A DNA stretch of 64,000 bases, taken from positions 61,308 through 125,307 of the forward strand of contig JAQGOC010000363.1 in NCBI GenBank assembly GCA_028293805.1, given 5' to 3'. This stretch comes from Gammaproteobacteria bacterium (lineage in GTDB: Bacteria; Pseudomonadota; Gammaproteobacteria; Steroidobacterales; Steroidobacteraceae). Position 1 is the stretch's first letter. Each line of letters starts with the position of its first letter. Both the position numbers and the translations under genes were made by a program. The notes beneath the pieces were generated by a model. That model saw nothing but the letters and a program-made list of their open reading frames with translations. It did no database searches and was not told the origin of the DNA. Below, piece by piece: positions 7,367-16,169 of this stretch.

Positions 7367-9390
7367 TTGGTAGCGGCTCCGGCAAGTGGCAATCTGAACT
7401 GAAATGTGGCCCCTGGTGCGGTGTTACGCATGGCCCACAGCCGCCCGCCATGGGCCTCCACGATGGAGCGGCTGAGCGCGAGGCCGATTCCCATCCCCTG
7501 CGGCTTGCTGGAATAGAAGGGCTCAAAGACACGCTCCAGCACACGGTCATCGAGGCCGATGCCGCGATCTTCCACACAGACCGCGACGCCCGTTCTGTCC
7601 GATGCCGTGGTGATGGCAAGCGCCCGAGGGCGCGTGTTGACGGAGCTCATCGCTTCGACCGCGTTCATGACGAGGTTGAGCAGCACCTGCTGTAGCTGCA
7701 CTTGGTCGCCCAGGATCGGTGGCAGAGGCTCGGCGAGGTCCGTCCGCACCACGACGTCGTTTCGGCGCAGCTCCGTTTTCAGGAGCACGATCACCTCGCG
7801 GACCACTGAGTTCAAGCTCAAGGGATTGCGCCGCGCATCTGACTTCCTGACGAGGGCTCGAATGCGCTCGATTATCTCGCTCGCCCGGTTGCCGTCCTTG
7901 ACGATGCGCGTAAGCGCCTGTTGAGCCCGGCCGATTTGCGGCTCCTCCCACGCTAGCCAGCGCAGGGCCGCATTGGCATTGGCAACGAGAGCCGCGAGAG
8001 GCTGATTCACCTCGTGCGCGATGGAAGCCATCAGTTGGCCCAGCGTCACAGCGCGAGTGGCCCGGGCCAGCTCTGCCTGCATGCTGCCTACAGACTCCTC
8101 GCCGTGCTTGCGTTCCGTGACATCCGCGGCCGTGCCGACGTATTCAGTGAGCTCCCCTGGCCTGCCGAAAACCGGGTAAGCGCAACTGTGAACGTGCTTG
8201 ATCACTCCATCGGGACGGCCGATGCGGTATTCACTGTCGAAGTCGTGCCCGGCATGCACCGCTTGGTGAAACTCCTGCTCGACGCGAGCTCGATCCTGCG
8301 GATGAATCCTCTGAAAAAACAGCTGCGGGGAGACATCGGTACGGGTGGGATCCAGGCCGAAGATTCTGAAATGCTCCCGGGACCAGAACAACTCTCCGGA
8401 TGAGCAGTCCCAGGCCCAGGTGCCCGTCCGGTTGAGCTGCTGACCCAGGGTGAGGTAGTCCACATAGCGCCGCAGTTGTCGCTCTTCCCGCTCGTGCTCC
8501 CGCAGCTCGTCAGCAAGCGCCCGAATCACGTGCTTGCAGGCCTTTACACTGCGCAACAATGGGCTCAGGCGCCGGTTTGGCTTCTGCGCCAGCTCCCCGG
8601 CCGCGGGCCGCGGTACTCCTTCGCGGCGCCAGAGCTCTCCCAGGCTGGCAAGCATTCGATGCACCTCGCGATCAGCCTTGTCGGGCGCGGCGTATTCCTC
8701 GGGTGGGACATGAAAGGTGTTTTTTCCGATCCCGCCCCGGTGAGCGACGATCGCATGAGCCAGGAAGGCGTCCCGAACGAACTCCCCCGACTGCACCGAG
8801 CGATTGTACAAACAGAGGATCGTTACGCCGTTTTTCGCCAGCGCCGGTGTCAAGTGGTTCTCGTAGTCGATCCAATGCGCGAGTACCGCCGCGTCACCGA
8901 GAGCTCGATCGACTTGAATGATGCCGCACAGGCCCGTGAACCCTTCAGCTATTGCCCGTCGGGCGGACTTGCGCCAGAAGTCGAGCGCGCGCTGTGGAAG
9001 AAAACCTTCGCGCGTGAAATACGCGCGCTCGATGGTCGTGAGATCGACAGCTTGGGCTTTCACAGCACGGTCGATCTGCGGGCTTGCGGCACGCAGCGTT
9101 GCGCGAAACGATTTCTCCGCGCCGGCCGAGACCACGCACAGACACTTTTCGCCCCGCGCGATTCCGACTTCCAGGAATGTCTCGAGGATGTCCGGGCATC
9201 CCTGTCGGGCTTCGTAAAGAGAGCACACATGCCCTCCTCCGCCGAGCGCCTCCAGCGCAAAGCGCAACGGCGTCGAGGCCGTCGCAACTGTTTCCGGCGG
9301 TTTTCGAGCAGCCCCCGCAGTCCGCTTTCGTATACGCATGGGCGTACCGCCGCCCGATTTGGCTGGACCATGAAAGGTCTGTTGCGGCAT
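7363..9390 (-). CDS. MEDS-PAS sensor histidine kinase, partner of FixJ-like regulator
   Basis: The predicted 675-residue cytoplasmic kinase has an N-terminal MEDS (DcmR-type sensory) domain at about 30-200, beginning GGHVCSLYEARQG. A linker and a PAS_3-type domain follow (about 305-420), then a HisKA domain with HEVNQPLAALVANANAALRW, typical of the FixL/NtrB class, and a HATPase (LLNLVMNAVEAM, DRGIGL, MGIGLALSRSIVEAHGG). I see no FixL haem-binding PAS signature, so the input is not obviously oxygen via haem. MEDS domains occur in regulators of C1-compound and hydrocarbon responses; the ligand is unknown. I prefer the ATG at 9390, which has AGAGGA about ten bases upstream, over the TTG at 9435. 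An FNR/FixK box lies upstream. Confidence 0.85.
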   Translation of the reverse strand: MPQQTFHGPAKSGGGTPMRIRKRTAGAARKPPETVATASTPLRFALEALGGGGHVCSLYEARQGCPDILETFLEVGIARGEKCLCVVSAGAEKSFRATLRAASPQIDRAVKAQAVDLTTIERAYFTREGFLPQRALDFWRKSARRAIAEGFTGLCGIIQVDRALGDAAVLAHWIDYENHLTPALAKNGVTILCLYNRSVQSGEFVRDAFLAHAIVAHRGGIGKNTFHVPPEEYAAPDKADREVHRMLASLGELWRREGVPRPAAGELAQKPNRRLSPLLRSVKACKHVIRALADELREHEREERQLRRYVDYLTLGQQLNRTGTWAWDCSSGELFWSREHFRIFGLDPTRTDVSPQLFFQRIHPQDRARVEQEFHQAVHAGHDFDSEYRIGRPDGVIKHVHSCAYPVFGRPGELTEYVGTAADVTERKHGEESVGSMQAELARATRAVTLGQLMASIAHEVNQPLAALVANANAALRWLAWEEPQIGRAQQALTRIVKDGNRASEIIERIRALVRKSDARRNPLSLNSVVREVIVLLKTELRRNDVVVRTDLAEPLPPILGDQVQLQQVLLNLVMNAVEAMSSVNTRPRALAITTASDRTGVAVCVEDRGIGLDDRVLERVFEPFYSSKPQGMGIGLALSRSIVEAHGGRLWAMRNTAPGATFQFRLPLAGAATK

Positions 9391-10354
9391 GCAGGAGCTG
9401 TCCTCTGGCAGCGCAGAGGCTGCACACCAAAGCAAACACGTCGCACTGGCTCGCGCCCGTACGACGTGCTGAGCTTATACCGTTATGCTACGAAACGCAG
9501 CGAGCAAGTTGCACTAATTGTACCTGCTCACGCCAACTCATGCCTCTGATCCCTTGTAGCACGCTCGGGAGATTTGACTGAGGTCAAGGCCCATGCTCAC
9601 GCGGTGGAATATTCAGACTCGGTCTTGCGCTCATCGCGCAGATCCGTCATGGACTGCAACACACTGCTGCCTGCGCCGCTGCGTACAACATGACCGCGTC
9701 CGCAACGGAATCAGGATTCGAGCGGCAAGAGGTTTTCGAAAACACCGGCGAGCCCGCCCGGCAGCGTGGCACCCGTTTTCATTGATGCCTGGCGCGGCGA
9801 TGCAGCGCACAAGCTTGCCCCTGCAGGTAACACGCGCGGGACTCCAGGGATCGCCACCATCTGGCCGATTCATCCGCCGGCGATCAAACACATTGCCGAG
9901 CGCCTGCTTGTTACCCGCAGCGACCGGTCCGCTTTCCGGTACTTTGGCCAACCTTGCGCCACGCGCGGGTAGAACACAACGTCAGCGGCACGCCGGCAGC
10001 GCGCAACGCGCCATAGAGATTCGCCCCTGCTTGGGCGAGACCGTAACCTCGCCTGCGCGTGCCGCATGCGTTCGCATACAACACGGCCGGATGGGCGCTG
10101 TCTCAAGGAGTGTCATCTTTGTCCTGAACGTGCGCCGCGAGCGGCAAACCGAACAACGGGAGACGGGACATTGAGAATATTTCGTTTCGCCCTGCGCGCC
10201 GCATCGGACAGCATTGCATTTCGTGATCACATAATGAAATCCGGGCTCCGCCCCTGCGCAACGGAAAACCCGCGCAAAGCCGCCTTGGTCCGCGGGTATA
10301 TTCGTCCGGCCGGGAGCCCCTCCCATGCTGAAAATCCAACACGAGGTACTGCCT
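9391..10354. other. Long intergenic region (about 960 bp) without a recognisable gene
   Basis: Short ORFs here (for example 9593-10174) have arginine- and cysteine-rich translations typical of spurious frames in high-GC DNA, and none resembles a known family. The only structured element I can support is the FNR/FixK box at 9574-9587. The stretch is unusually long for this compact window and may hold an untranslated leader, a small RNA or the remains of a lost gene. Confidence 0.6.
9574..9587. promoter_or_regulatory. FNR/FixK-type box upstream of MEDS kinase-fixJ operon
   Basis: TTGACTGAGGTCAA is a third perfect TTGAC-N4-GTCAA palindrome, 183 bases upstream of the preferred kinase start at 9390. 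A TACAAG hexamer on the minus strand near 9553-9558 could serve as a -10. The box could equally act rightward into the empty region. Confidence 0.65.
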
Positions 10355-10660
10355 ATGTACGACATGGCCAACATCAAAAAGCTGCCGCTGCTCGGCGCCA
10401 AAGCGCCGGGGGCGTGGCAGGCTTTCCGCGCTTTCGACCAGGCGGCACTGGCGGATGGCGCGATTCCGAAAAAATACAAGGAATTGATGGCGCTGGCGGT
10501 CGCGTTGACCACTCAGTGCCCCTATTGCCTCGCGATCCATAGGGAAGCGGCGGGCAAGGCGGGCGCCACTGAAGAGGAGCTTGCCGAGGTCACCTTCATT
10601 GCCGCAGCGCTGCGTGCCGGTGCGGCGATCACGCATGGAACGCACCTGATCGAGGGCTGA
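10355..10660 (+). CDS. AhpD-like carboxymuconolactone decarboxylase family protein
   Basis: The 101-residue protein shows the CMD/AhpD core: the helix KYKELMALAVALTTQ followed by CPYCLAIHREAA, with the redox CxxC and downstream His of alkylhydroperoxidase-like proteins. Members act as peroxide-reducing or thiol-relay proteins; the partner here is unknown. The ATG at 10355 has GAGG at good spacing and gives the usual family N terminus (MYDMANIKKL); the ORF track uses an ATG 30 bases upstream. The gene is isolated, convergent with the ModA-like gene. Confidence 0.8.
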   Translation: MYDMANIKKLPLLGAKAPGAWQAFRAFDQAALADGAIPKKYKELMALAVALTTQCPYCLAIHREAAGKAGATEEELAEVTFIAAALRAGAAITHGTHLIEG

Positions 10661-10706
10661 TGGCACAGCGGGCGGCGCGCGGGCGTGGCGCCGTCCACTG
10701 CTGCGC

Positions 10707-11399
10707 TCAGGCGGGCTCCATTCCATGCCGCTGCCTCGCGTCCGCGGCTGCCGGGGATGCCAGGTAGACCAGCAGTGCGCGCGCGGCCTCGGGCTTGCCC
10801 GAATTGACGGACACACCGCCGGAAAAGATCGTGACGGTCTGGATCGGCGGCGGCAGGGGACCCAGGACGTCGATGTCCGCGAGGTTCAGCAGCTCGCTCA
10901 ACTGCTGAAATCCGAGCTCGGCCGTTCCGCTGGCCACCAGCGACCCCACCGGTACGCCGGGAGGCGGCACGATGATGCGGCTGCGGATGTGCGCAAGGAT
11001 GCCCCAACGCTCGAACATCTTTTCCAGGTAGACGCCGCTTGGCCCGGTCGAGTAACTCAGAGTCTTCGCGGCCAACACCGCGCGTTTCACTGCCTCTTCG
11101 GTGGCAATATCCGGCTTGCGTGCGCCGGAGCGCACGGCAATCGCTACGCCGGACTTCATGAGATCCACACGACTGCCGGCCAGCAGCTTACCGTCCGCGA
11201 TCAACTTGTCGATGGCATTCCTTGCCAGGACGACGATATCCAGCGCCTCGCCAGCCTGCACGCGCTTAGCGACGTCAACGCCGCCCGCGGCTTCAGCAGC
11301 TACCCGTTGTACCGTGCCTTGCTGATACCGGGAGATGAGCTCGGTCAGCACTTCACGGGTCGCCATCGAGGAAATCAGCTTGAGTGGACTGGGAGCCAT
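10707..11399 (-). CDS. ModA-like substrate-binding domain protein
   Basis: The 230-residue protein matches the type II periplasmic binding fold of the ModA/Wtp group, with SSMATREVLTELISRYQ, the GEALDIVVLARNAIDKL segment and VASGTAELGFQQLSELL. It lacks a signal peptide and has no ABC permease or ATPase next to it. Such solitary cytosolic ModA-like proteins are common in proteobacteria and their role is unclear. Binding of molybdate cannot be concluded from sequence, although the molybdenum enzyme XdhAB is encoded about 5 kb away. Confidence 0.75.
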   Translation of the reverse strand: MAPSPLKLISSMATREVLTELISRYQQGTVQRVAAEAAGGVDVAKRVQAGEALDIVVLARNAIDKLIADGKLLAGSRVDLMKSGVAIAVRSGARKPDIATEEAVKRAVLAAKTLSYSTGPSGVYLEKMFERWGILAHIRSRIIVPPPGVPVGSLVASGTAELGFQQLSELLNLADIDVLGPLPPPIQTVTIFSGGVSVNSGKPEAARALLVYLASPAAADARQRHGMEPA

Positions 11400-11468
11400 G
11401 GCTCACCCTGCTACGTTGAATGCGAATCGCGGCGCAAATCTATACCAGCGATGCCTGCCCGGCATGCC

Positions 11469-13355
11469 TCACCAGCCGATGCCGTAATCCTCGCCATGAT
11501 TGCTCGAGCCGCCCCACATCGTTCCGTGCACGCGGTCGAGCTCGATCGCGTTGATCGGGCCCGAGCTGCGTTCGGCGAAGTCGAGCTTGTAGCCCATGTG
11601 CACGAGTTGGTCGCGCACCCATTGGGGCGTTGCGGTGTTGAGCGTGAGCCGGCCAGGTAGCGACTCATGTGCTCCGAACGAGTCGCGCATCTGGTAGCTG
11701 GTGATGTTCGCTGCCTCGGTAGCTTCCTGCGGCGTCATGCCGAATTCGACCACATCGAGGAAAAACTGCAGCAGGTTCTGATCCTGCGTGTCGCCCCCTT
11801 GCACCGAGAACACCAGGAACGGCTTGCCGTCCTTCAGGGCCAGCGTCGGAGTGAGCGTCGCCCGCGGCCGCTTGCCGGGCTGCAGCACGTTGAATGGATT
11901 GTCGCTGGCATCGAGCACGAAGCTCTGCATCCGTTGACTCAGACCGACACCCGTGTGCCCCGCGATCACCGCAGGCGTCCAGCCGCCGCTCGGAGTGACC
12001 GACACCGCCCACCCCTGCTCATCGGTGGCCTCGACACTCGTCGTTCCGAGTCTGAAGGTGCGGTCGTACTCGGCGAGTGCCGTCGGACTCCATTGCGCAG
12101 CCGCGGACGGCGCGGCAACGGGCATCCTGCTATGCCAGTTACGCAGGACGGCGCCGAAGGGGTTCGTGCCGCTCTGATACGGATACGGATCGCCGGGGCG
12201 GATGTCCGGATCGTTGTGGTCCGGCAGCACCAGTTTCGCGCGCTCGCGCGCATAGTCCTTGGAGAGCAGTCCCTTGATCGGTGATGCCGGCGGAAAATCC
12301 GGGTCGCCGTAATAGAAGTCCCGATCCGCGAACGCCAGGTTCATCGCCTGATACAGCGTATGGATGTAGCGGGCGCTGTCGTAGCCCATAGATTTGAGGT
12401 CGAAGTTCTCGAGGATGTTGAGCGCCTGGAGCATCACGGGTCCCTGCACCCAAGTCGTGAGCTTGTAAACCTCGATTCCCTTGTAGCTCGTGTGCACGGG
12501 CTCTTCGATGTGGACTTTCCAGTCGGCCAGGTCCTGCATCGTGAAGAGGCCGCCCTGCTCCCGCGTTCCGCGCACCAGCTCCTGAGCGATGTCGCCTTTG
12601 TAGAAACGATCATACGCGGCGTAGATCGCGGCCTTGCGATCCTTGCCGCGAGCCCGCGCCTGATGCTCCGCCGCCACGAGTTTCCGCAAAGTCGCGGCAA
12701 GCTCGGGCTGGCGGAAGATCTCGCCCGCGTGCGGGCCCTCGCGCGCCTCACCGGGGTGGATGAGGAGCGTGCTCTTCGAATAGGGCCATTGCGAGATTTT
12801 GTCTTTATATTGCTCGATGGTATCGGACAGTTGCTGCTCCATCGGATACCCGTCGGCCATCTCGATCGCGGGCGCCAACACTTCCGCGAGACTCATCGTG
12901 CCGTATTCCGCCAGCATGGTCATGAGGCCCCCGGGCGTACCCGGCGTCACGGCAGCGAGTGGGCCAAACTCGGGCGGAAACTTCATTCCCTGCTTGCGAA
13001 AGAACTCAGGCGTCGCTCCCGTCGGTGCGACACCCAGCGCATTGATGCCTATGACTTTGCCCGTGTTGGGGTTGTAGATGAGAGCCTGAGTCTCGCCGCC
13101 CCAGGAGAGCGTGTCCCACATGGTGGCGGTCGCTGCGATCATGGCGCAGGCAGCGTCCACCGCGTTGCCGCCCTTCTGAAAGATCATCGCCCCGGCCGTC
13201 GCTCCCAGCGGTTTGCCGGTAACCGCCATCCAGTGCCGGCCGTGCAACGGCGGTTTCTGGGTGCGCGCCTGCGCGTGCGGCCCCATGAGACCGATGAAAA
13301 CGGTGGCGCATACGAGTGCGCTGAGCCGCTGGACCGCCGCTGCTCCCATTCCCAT
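11469..13355 (-). CDS. Gamma-glutamyltransferase family protein (Ntn hydrolase), secreted
   Basis: The 628-residue precursor has a signal peptide (ALVCATVFIGLMGPHAQA) and full-length homology to gamma-glutamyltransferases. The N-terminal part has GKPLGATAGAMIFQKGGNAVDAA. The autocleavage site and catalytic Thr appear in LGTTSVEATDEQGWAVS, replacing the common TTHxSVxD form. The C-terminal tail ends with a GSSNHGEDYGIGW-like motif normal for the family. It would be cleaved into two subunits in the periplasm. Substrates could be glutathione, gamma-glutamyl amides or acyl compounds. AAGGAG precedes the ATG. It is transcribed away from the phosphoribosyltransferase gene; no metabolic link to the purine genes is evident. 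Confidence 0.85.
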   Translation of the reverse strand: MGMGAAAVQRLSALVCATVFIGLMGPHAQARTQKPPLHGRHWMAVTGKPLGATAGAMIFQKGGNAVDAACAMIAATATMWDTLSWGGETQALIYNPNTGKVIGINALGVAPTGATPEFFRKQGMKFPPEFGPLAAVTPGTPGGLMTMLAEYGTMSLAEVLAPAIEMADGYPMEQQLSDTIEQYKDKISQWPYSKSTLLIHPGEAREGPHAGEIFRQPELAATLRKLVAAEHQARARGKDRKAAIYAAYDRFYKGDIAQELVRGTREQGGLFTMQDLADWKVHIEEPVHTSYKGIEVYKLTTWVQGPVMLQALNILENFDLKSMGYDSARYIHTLYQAMNLAFADRDFYYGDPDFPPASPIKGLLSKDYARERAKLVLPDHNDPDIRPGDPYPYQSGTNPFGAVLRNWHSRMPVAAPSAAAQWSPTALAEYDRTFRLGTTSVEATDEQGWAVSVTPSGGWTPAVIAGHTGVGLSQRMQSFVLDASDNPFNVLQPGKRPRATLTPTLALKDGKPFLVFSVQGGDTQDQNLLQFFLDVVEFGMTPQEATEAANITSYQMRDSFGAHESLPGRLTLNTATPQWVRDQLVHMGYKLDFAERSSGPINAIELDRVHGTMWGGSSNHGEDYGIGW

Positions 13356-13427
13356 GCATCGCTCCTTCTAAAATGCTGATCATGCAGTCGCGCGGCCGGT
13401 GTTACAATCGCACATGGAATTGCGTTC

Positions 13428-13994
13428 GTGACAGTGCCTCCCGTAGAGAAGATCTTCATTTCGGCCGACTCGCTGCTGCGCGACTCGATGGAGCTTGCCG
13501 CGCAAATTGTCCGCAGCGGCTTCCGCCCCACCTTCCTCGTGGCCATCTGGCGCGGGGGTGCCCCCATCGGCATCATGGTTCAGGAAGTTCTCGAATACCA
13601 CGCGATACACGTCGACCACATCGCGATCCGGACTTCGTCATATACCGGGATCGACACACAGGCCACGACCGTGCGGGTACACGCCCTCGATTACCTGGTC
13701 TCGCGCCTGTCGTTCGAGGACGAGCTGCTGCTGATCGACGACGTGTTCGACTCGGGCCGCAGCCTCGAAGCGGTCATTTCCGAGCTGAGCCGCCGCTGTC
13801 GGCGCAACCTGCCGGCCAAGATCCGGATCGCGACCGTGTACTACAAGCCGGCGCGCAATCGCAGCAGTCTCAAGCCCGACTACTTCGTGCGGGCCACGAA
13901 CGATTGGCTGGTGTTTCCCCACGAGATCCAGGGACTGACGCGTCAGGAAATCCTCGACCACAAGCCGGTCGATCAGAGCTTCTTCGACACCTAG
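13428..13994 (+). CDS. Purine (hypoxanthine-type) phosphoribosyltransferase
   Basis: The 188-residue protein has the type I PRTase fold. The PRPP-binding signature is LLIDDVFDSGRSLEAV near residue 105, and FLVAIWRGGAPIG is the pyrophosphate-loop segment. It would convert a purine base plus PRPP to the nucleotide. The start is a GTG at 13428. It is convergent with the adenine deaminase gene, with stops eight bases apart, and lies at the left edge of the purine catabolic island, so hypoxanthine or guanine salvage is the natural reading. The exact base preference cannot be read from sequence. Confidence 0.8.
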   Translation: MTVPPVEKIFISADSLLRDSMELAAQIVRSGFRPTFLVAIWRGGAPIGIMVQEVLEYHAIHVDHIAIRTSSYTGIDTQATTVRVHALDYLVSRLSFEDELLLIDDVFDSGRSLEAVISELSRRCRRNLPAKIRIATVYYKPARNRSSLKPDYFVRATNDWLVFPHEIQGLTRQEILDHKPVDQSFFDT

Positions 13995-14002
13995 CGTTGC
14001 CG

Positions 14003-15025
14003 TTACGCGCGCTGCGCGGTCGCGACGAACTCAGCGATTTTCCCCATCCACACGCTCTTCTCGGCGGCGGACAGGAACGAGGCGTGGATCGAATTGCGCG
14101 CCAGCTGCGCGATGTCGGCTCTCGACAAGCCCAAAGCCCGGTGCACCGCGAGATAGTTCTCCGCGATATAACCGCCGAAGTAGGCCGGATCGTCGGAATT
14201 CACCGTCACACACAGGCCAAGATCCAGAAGCCGTTTGAGATTGTGATCCTCCATGCGCGCAAAGACCTTGAGCATCACGTTGGACAGCGGGCAAACCGTC
14301 AGCGGCACCTGATCGCGCACCAACCGCTGGACGAGCGCCGGATCCGCCTCGATCCGTACGCCATGATCGATCCGACTCACCTCGAGGAGATCCAGAGCCT
14401 CGCGAATGTAATCGGGCGGTCCCTCCTCCCCAGCGTGCGCTACGGTCAGAAACCCTTGACGCCGCGCGCGAGCGAAAACCGCGGCGAACTTGGCAGGTGG
14501 ATTTCCGGACTCCGCTGAGTCCAAGCCCACGGCCGCGATGCCCGCCGCATGTGGCAGCGCCTCTTCGAGCGTCCGCATTGCATCAGCCGCGCTCAGATGA
14601 CGCAGAAAGCACAAGATCAGCCGATGCGTCATGCCGAACGTGCGCTCTGCGTCGAGCAGGGCGCGCCGGATGCCCCCGATCACTGCATCGATGGCAACGC
14701 CGCGCACCGTGTGAGTCTGCGGGTCGAAAAAAATCTCGGCATGCACGACGCCCTGTTCGTGGGCCCTGCACAGATAAGCCCAGGTCAGCGCATGAAAATC
14801 GGACTCGTCGCGCAGCACGGCGGCGCCGGCATAATAGACATCGAGGAACGATTGCAGGTCGGTGAAGTTGTAGGCCTCGCGCAGCGCCTGTACCGACGGA
14901 TAGCGCAGTGCCATGCCGTGCTTGTGCGCAAGCGCGAAGACCATCTCCGGCTCGAGAGTGCCTTCGATATGCAGATGCAGCTCGGCCTTCGGCAACCCCC
15001 GGATGAACGACTCGATGGAACTCAT
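14003..15025 (-). CDS. Adenine deaminase (adenosine deaminase superfamily)
   Basis: The 340-residue TIM-barrel deaminase begins MSSIESFIRGLPKAELHLHIEGTLEPE; the HLHIEGTLEPE form and the following NFTDLQSFLDVYYAGAAVL are typical of the ADE (adenine-acting) branch rather than true adenosine deaminases. Metal and catalytic residues appear in HAGEE, DHGVR, CPLSNVMLK and NSDDPAYFGGY. The predicted reaction is adenine to hypoxanthine plus ammonia, feeding xanthine dehydrogenase. I chose the ATG at 15025; the ORF track extends 57 bases into the upstream gene. It follows the BMP binding-protein gene by 17 bases and should share its promoter. Confidence 0.85.
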   Translation of the reverse strand: MSSIESFIRGLPKAELHLHIEGTLEPEMVFALAHKHGMALRYPSVQALREAYNFTDLQSFLDVYYAGAAVLRDESDFHALTWAYLCRAHEQGVVHAEIFFDPQTHTVRGVAIDAVIGGIRRALLDAERTFGMTHRLILCFLRHLSAADAMRTLEEALPHAAGIAAVGLDSAESGNPPAKFAAVFARARRQGFLTVAHAGEEGPPDYIREALDLLEVSRIDHGVRIEADPALVQRLVRDQVPLTVCPLSNVMLKVFARMEDHNLKRLLDLGLCVTVNSDDPAYFGGYIAENYLAVHRALGLSRADIAQLARNSIHASFLSAAEKSVWMGKIAEFVATAQRA

Positions 15026-15042
15026 GGCCGTACCCGCCGCCC

Positions 15043-16131
15043 CTATTTGGGGACGGCGCCCTCGACGCCTTCCACGTACCAATCGATGGACATGAGCTGC
15101 GGGTCGCTGAGCGCACTGCCCGCGGCCACTTTGAGCGCGCCGCGGTTGTCTTTCAGCGGACCGGTGAACGGATTCAGTTTGCCGGCGGCGATCGCCTGCC
15201 GCCGGTCCGCAAAAAGCTTCGCCAGCTCAGGCGGCACGGAAGTATTGAGCGGCGTGAGGACGACCATGTTCTCCTTCACCCCGCCGATCGTGCGGCGGCC
15301 ACCGGTCCACGTGCCGGCTGCAACCTTGCGGACTTCATCGATATAGTAGTCTCCCCAGTTCTGCGTGTTTGCGGTCAACTCGGCATGGGGCCCATATTTC
15401 GCCATGTCCGAATCCCAGCCGAATGCGTGCACGCCCTTCTGCTCCGCCACCTGCACCACGGAGGGCGAGTCGGTGTTCTGGCAAAGGACATCGGCGCCCT
15501 GTGCCACGAGCGTTTCGGCGGCCTGGCGTTCCTTTCCCGGGTCATACCATGTGTCAACCCAGATCACCCGGGTTTTGACGGCCGGGTTGACGCTGCGCGC
15601 GCCCAGGGTCCACGCATCGATGTTGCGAATGACTTCCGGAATGGGAAACGAGCCGACGAAGCCGATGATGTTGGATTTGGTGGTTCTGCCGGCGAGCACG
15701 CCGAGCAGATAGGCGCCCTCGTGCACGCGCGTCTCGTAGGTCACCACGTTGGCTGCCGTCTTGTAGCCCGTCGCATGCTCGAAGCGCACTTTGGGAAACA
15801 GCTTGGCCACTTTGAGAGTGGCATCCATGTAGCCGAACGAAGTGGTGAAGATGAGCTGGTTGCCCGCCGCTGCCAATTGGCGCACTACCCGCTCGGCGTC
15901 CGCCGTCGCCGGGACGTTCTCGACATAGGTGGTCTTGACCTGCGCTCCCAGCGCCTTCTCCAGGGCTCGGCGACCCAGGTCGTGCTGGTACGTCCAGCCG
16001 CTGTCGCCGACCGGGTCAACATAGACGAAAGCTACTTTGACGGGCTCGGCAGCCGCAACGGCTGCCGCCCCACTCAGCCACAACAGCGCGCCTGCCAGCC
16101 GCGGCGCCGTCTTCGAAACGGATCGACTCAT
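15043..16131 (-). CDS. BMP family (PnrA/BmpA-like) ABC transporter substrate-binding protein
   Basis: The 362-residue protein has a Sec signal peptide (LAGALLWLSGAAAVAAA) and then the BMP fold typical of purine-nucleoside binding proteins, with VAFVYVDPVGDSGWTYQHD, FTTSFGYMDATLKVAKLFP, EGAYLLGVLAG and GFVGSFPIPEVIRNIDAW. No lipobox cysteine follows the signal, so it is probably a free periplasmic protein. The matching ATPase and permeases are encoded about 5.5 kb away in the divergent operon. The ATG at 16131 is chosen for the signal peptide; the ORF track extends into the control region. It is first in a leftward operon with adenine deaminase. Confidence 0.88.
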   Translation of the reverse strand: MSRSVSKTAPRLAGALLWLSGAAAVAAAEPVKVAFVYVDPVGDSGWTYQHDLGRRALEKALGAQVKTTYVENVPATADAERVVRQLAAAGNQLIFTTSFGYMDATLKVAKLFPKVRFEHATGYKTAANVVTYETRVHEGAYLLGVLAGRTTKSNIIGFVGSFPIPEVIRNIDAWTLGARSVNPAVKTRVIWVDTWYDPGKERQAAETLVAQGADVLCQNTDSPSVVQVAEQKGVHAFGWDSDMAKYGPHAELTANTQNWGDYYIDEVRKVAAGTWTGGRRTIGGVKENMVVLTPLNTSVPPELAKLFADRRQAIAAGKLNPFTGPLKDNRGALKVAAGSALSDPQLMSIDWYVEGVEGAVPK

Positions 16132-16169
16132 GACAAAAAGACCTCTACAGCGCACTTTAATAGTGCATC

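Noticed and set aside
7363-9390. Haem-binding FixL identity for the kinase
   Set aside because: The PAS region is of PAS_3 type and lacks the FixL haem-pocket pattern; the N terminus is a MEDS domain.
8476-9549. 357-residue plus-strand ORF
   Set aside because: Antisense to the MEDS-PAS part of the kinase gene; no recognisable motif.
9593-10174. 193-residue plus-strand ORF in the gap
   Set aside because: Rich in Arg, Cys and Pro without pattern, no ribosome-binding site of note and no family resemblance.
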